Shown here: one piece after another, positions 63,151 through 64,000 of the stretch
Layout of the letters: each line of letters opens with the position of its first letter
Position numbering within the stretch: the stretch's first letter is position 1
Origin: Ligula intestinalis
Lineage: Eukaryota; Platyhelminthes; Cestoda; Diphyllobothriidea; Diphyllobothriidae
Assembly: GCA_036362985.1 (NCBI GenBank)
Contig: JAYGXS010000002.1
Location: forward strand, 98,169,475-98,233,474
Length of the DNA stretch: 64,000 bases
Direction of reading: 5' to 3'
Notes under the pieces: generated by a model
The model's database searches: none
What the model was told of the DNA's origin: nothing
Seen by the model: only the letters and a program-made list of their open reading frames with translations
Translations under genes and position numbers: made by a program

Positions 63151-64000
63151 AAAAAACAACTTAAGGATACGTCTAAAAGCTCTTTACCAGTTCACTTAAT
63201 AATAGCGCAAATATTTGAATTAGCGCTTTAAATAAGGCTTGCACGAGATAGGCGTAGAGAACTCACAGCATTAAGTGATGCGAATTCTTTCAGATCTTTT
63301 GCTCAAGTCTTCCGTCTTCGGTCGCCGGCTAAGCTTCAGCAAGTCATTACACCCTTACTCAATGTCAACAATAATTTTTTTACAGAGGATTTGGAGACGG
63401 CAGCTTTGCTTAATGCATTTTTCGCCAAGTTCTTTACCATCGAAACTAGCCCTACTCCTGTAATCCCCCTGCAGTGTGATTCAAATCTCAGTTACCCAAA
63501 TTTCTCACACACTTGTTTTCAAAAAGAAATAAGTCCCCTTAAAATTCACATTCGATTAGAACTTATAACATTCCAAACTCATTCATCAAACAATTAAGAA
63601 ATTTCCCACCCTTACTGAGAAGTTTATTTTCAGTGTTTCTTGAGAATGGCTTTTCCCCGGACTACTGGAAAACTTCTATTATAATTACCGTATTTAAATC
63701 TGGTTCCCGATCAGATATTCACAATTATCGCTTTTTTCATAAAACACACTCTCTGGCTTAACTCTTTGAAAACTCGTTGCCAAAAAAATTACAGATTTCT
63801 GCATGAACAATAACATTCTCAGCTCCTCACAGCATAGCTTTTTACTAGACCGAACTTGTGAAACATGCTGCATGTTTTTTCTAAATCTACTTACTTCTCT
63901 TTGGAATGATCATCTGTCTGTGGTAGTTATCTATTTTGACCTTAGTAAAGCATTTGATAAAGTTCCTCACAGGAGGCTCCTAGCCAAACTAGAGGCTATA
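63150..64000 (+). mobile_element. CR1-like LINE family C, linker and RT start, continues past the edge
   Basis: This aligns with the reverse complement of about 19000-19800 (shared GCACGAGATAGGCGTAG, TCTTCGGTCGCCGGCTAAGC, TTCTTTACCATCGAAACTAG). It reads LNAFFAKFFTIETSPTPVIP, then through stops to TTGACCTTAGTAAAGCATTTG (FDLSKAFDKVPHRRLLAKLE) at the window end. Frame breaks near 63595-63790 show it is also degenerate. Confidence 0.85.

Noticed and set aside
1..64000. CRISPR arrays, bacterial operons, rRNA genes
   Set aside because: None seen. The short repeats are microsatellites or transposon ends, and the gene structure is eukaryotic.

Overview
The window looks like nuclear DNA of a parasitic flatworm (Neodermata: fluke or tapeworm). 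I cannot name a species. There are no bacterial-style operons. The evidence is (i) a HYOU1/GRP170 gene split into nine recognisable exons, with 32-37 bp micro-introns near its 5' end and kilobase introns further 3', an architecture known from schistosome-type genomes; (ii) a very dense load of CR1-like LINEs, Penelope-like elements (PLEs) with GIY-YIG endonucleases, a Gypsy LTR element and tRNA-like SINEs; (iii) hammerhead-ribozyme-like cores in PLE ends and in a SINE, as known for flatworm PLEs and the schistosome Sm-alpha SINE. Two runs of 10 N (13086-13095 and 38620-38629) are assembly gaps.

Layout. 1-3190: TIR-type repeat copies, a retroelement-derived ORF with an internal 54-codon duplication, PLE-like ends with hammerhead-like cores, a near-perfect inverted repeat of an RT fragment (1377-2049) and an older foldback (2366-3188). 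3412-10361 (minus): 5' part of HYOU1, running from the signal peptide through most of the Hsp70-type ATPase domain; the C-terminal half must lie to the left of the window. 10795-21190: mosaic of broken CR1-like family C LINEs on both strands, an ~800 bp tandem duplication (11039-12641) and a solo LTR (17534-17810). 21222-25180: two CR1-like family A copies. 25858-27099 (minus): an unrecognised possible host gene. 27440-29443 (minus): a composite of RTE-type endonuclease, CR1 RT end and PLE GIY-YIG domain. 30440-33260: SINEs and a PLE 3' part. 33879-36069 (minus): C-terminal exons of a probable PIH1/CS-domain gene. 38630-49881: family A and B LINEs, with a PLE nested inside one of them. 49882-55260: a nearly complete Gypsy element (minus) with ~98% identical LTRs and TATG target duplication. 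58250-62812: the most complete family A LINE, ORF1 plus ORF2, with several stops. 63150-64000: the start of another family C copy that runs off the end.

The only confident host genes are HYOU1 (an ER-lumen Hsp110/GRP170 chaperone and nucleotide exchange factor for BiP) and, less surely, the PIH1/CS gene (R2TP/dynein-assembly type co-chaperone family). Everything else recognisable is transposon-derived. Most copies are dead, with stops, frameshifts and truncations; the Gypsy element and the 1377-2049 inverted repeat look youngest. LINE family labels A, B and C are mine, based on shared RT sequence inside this window.
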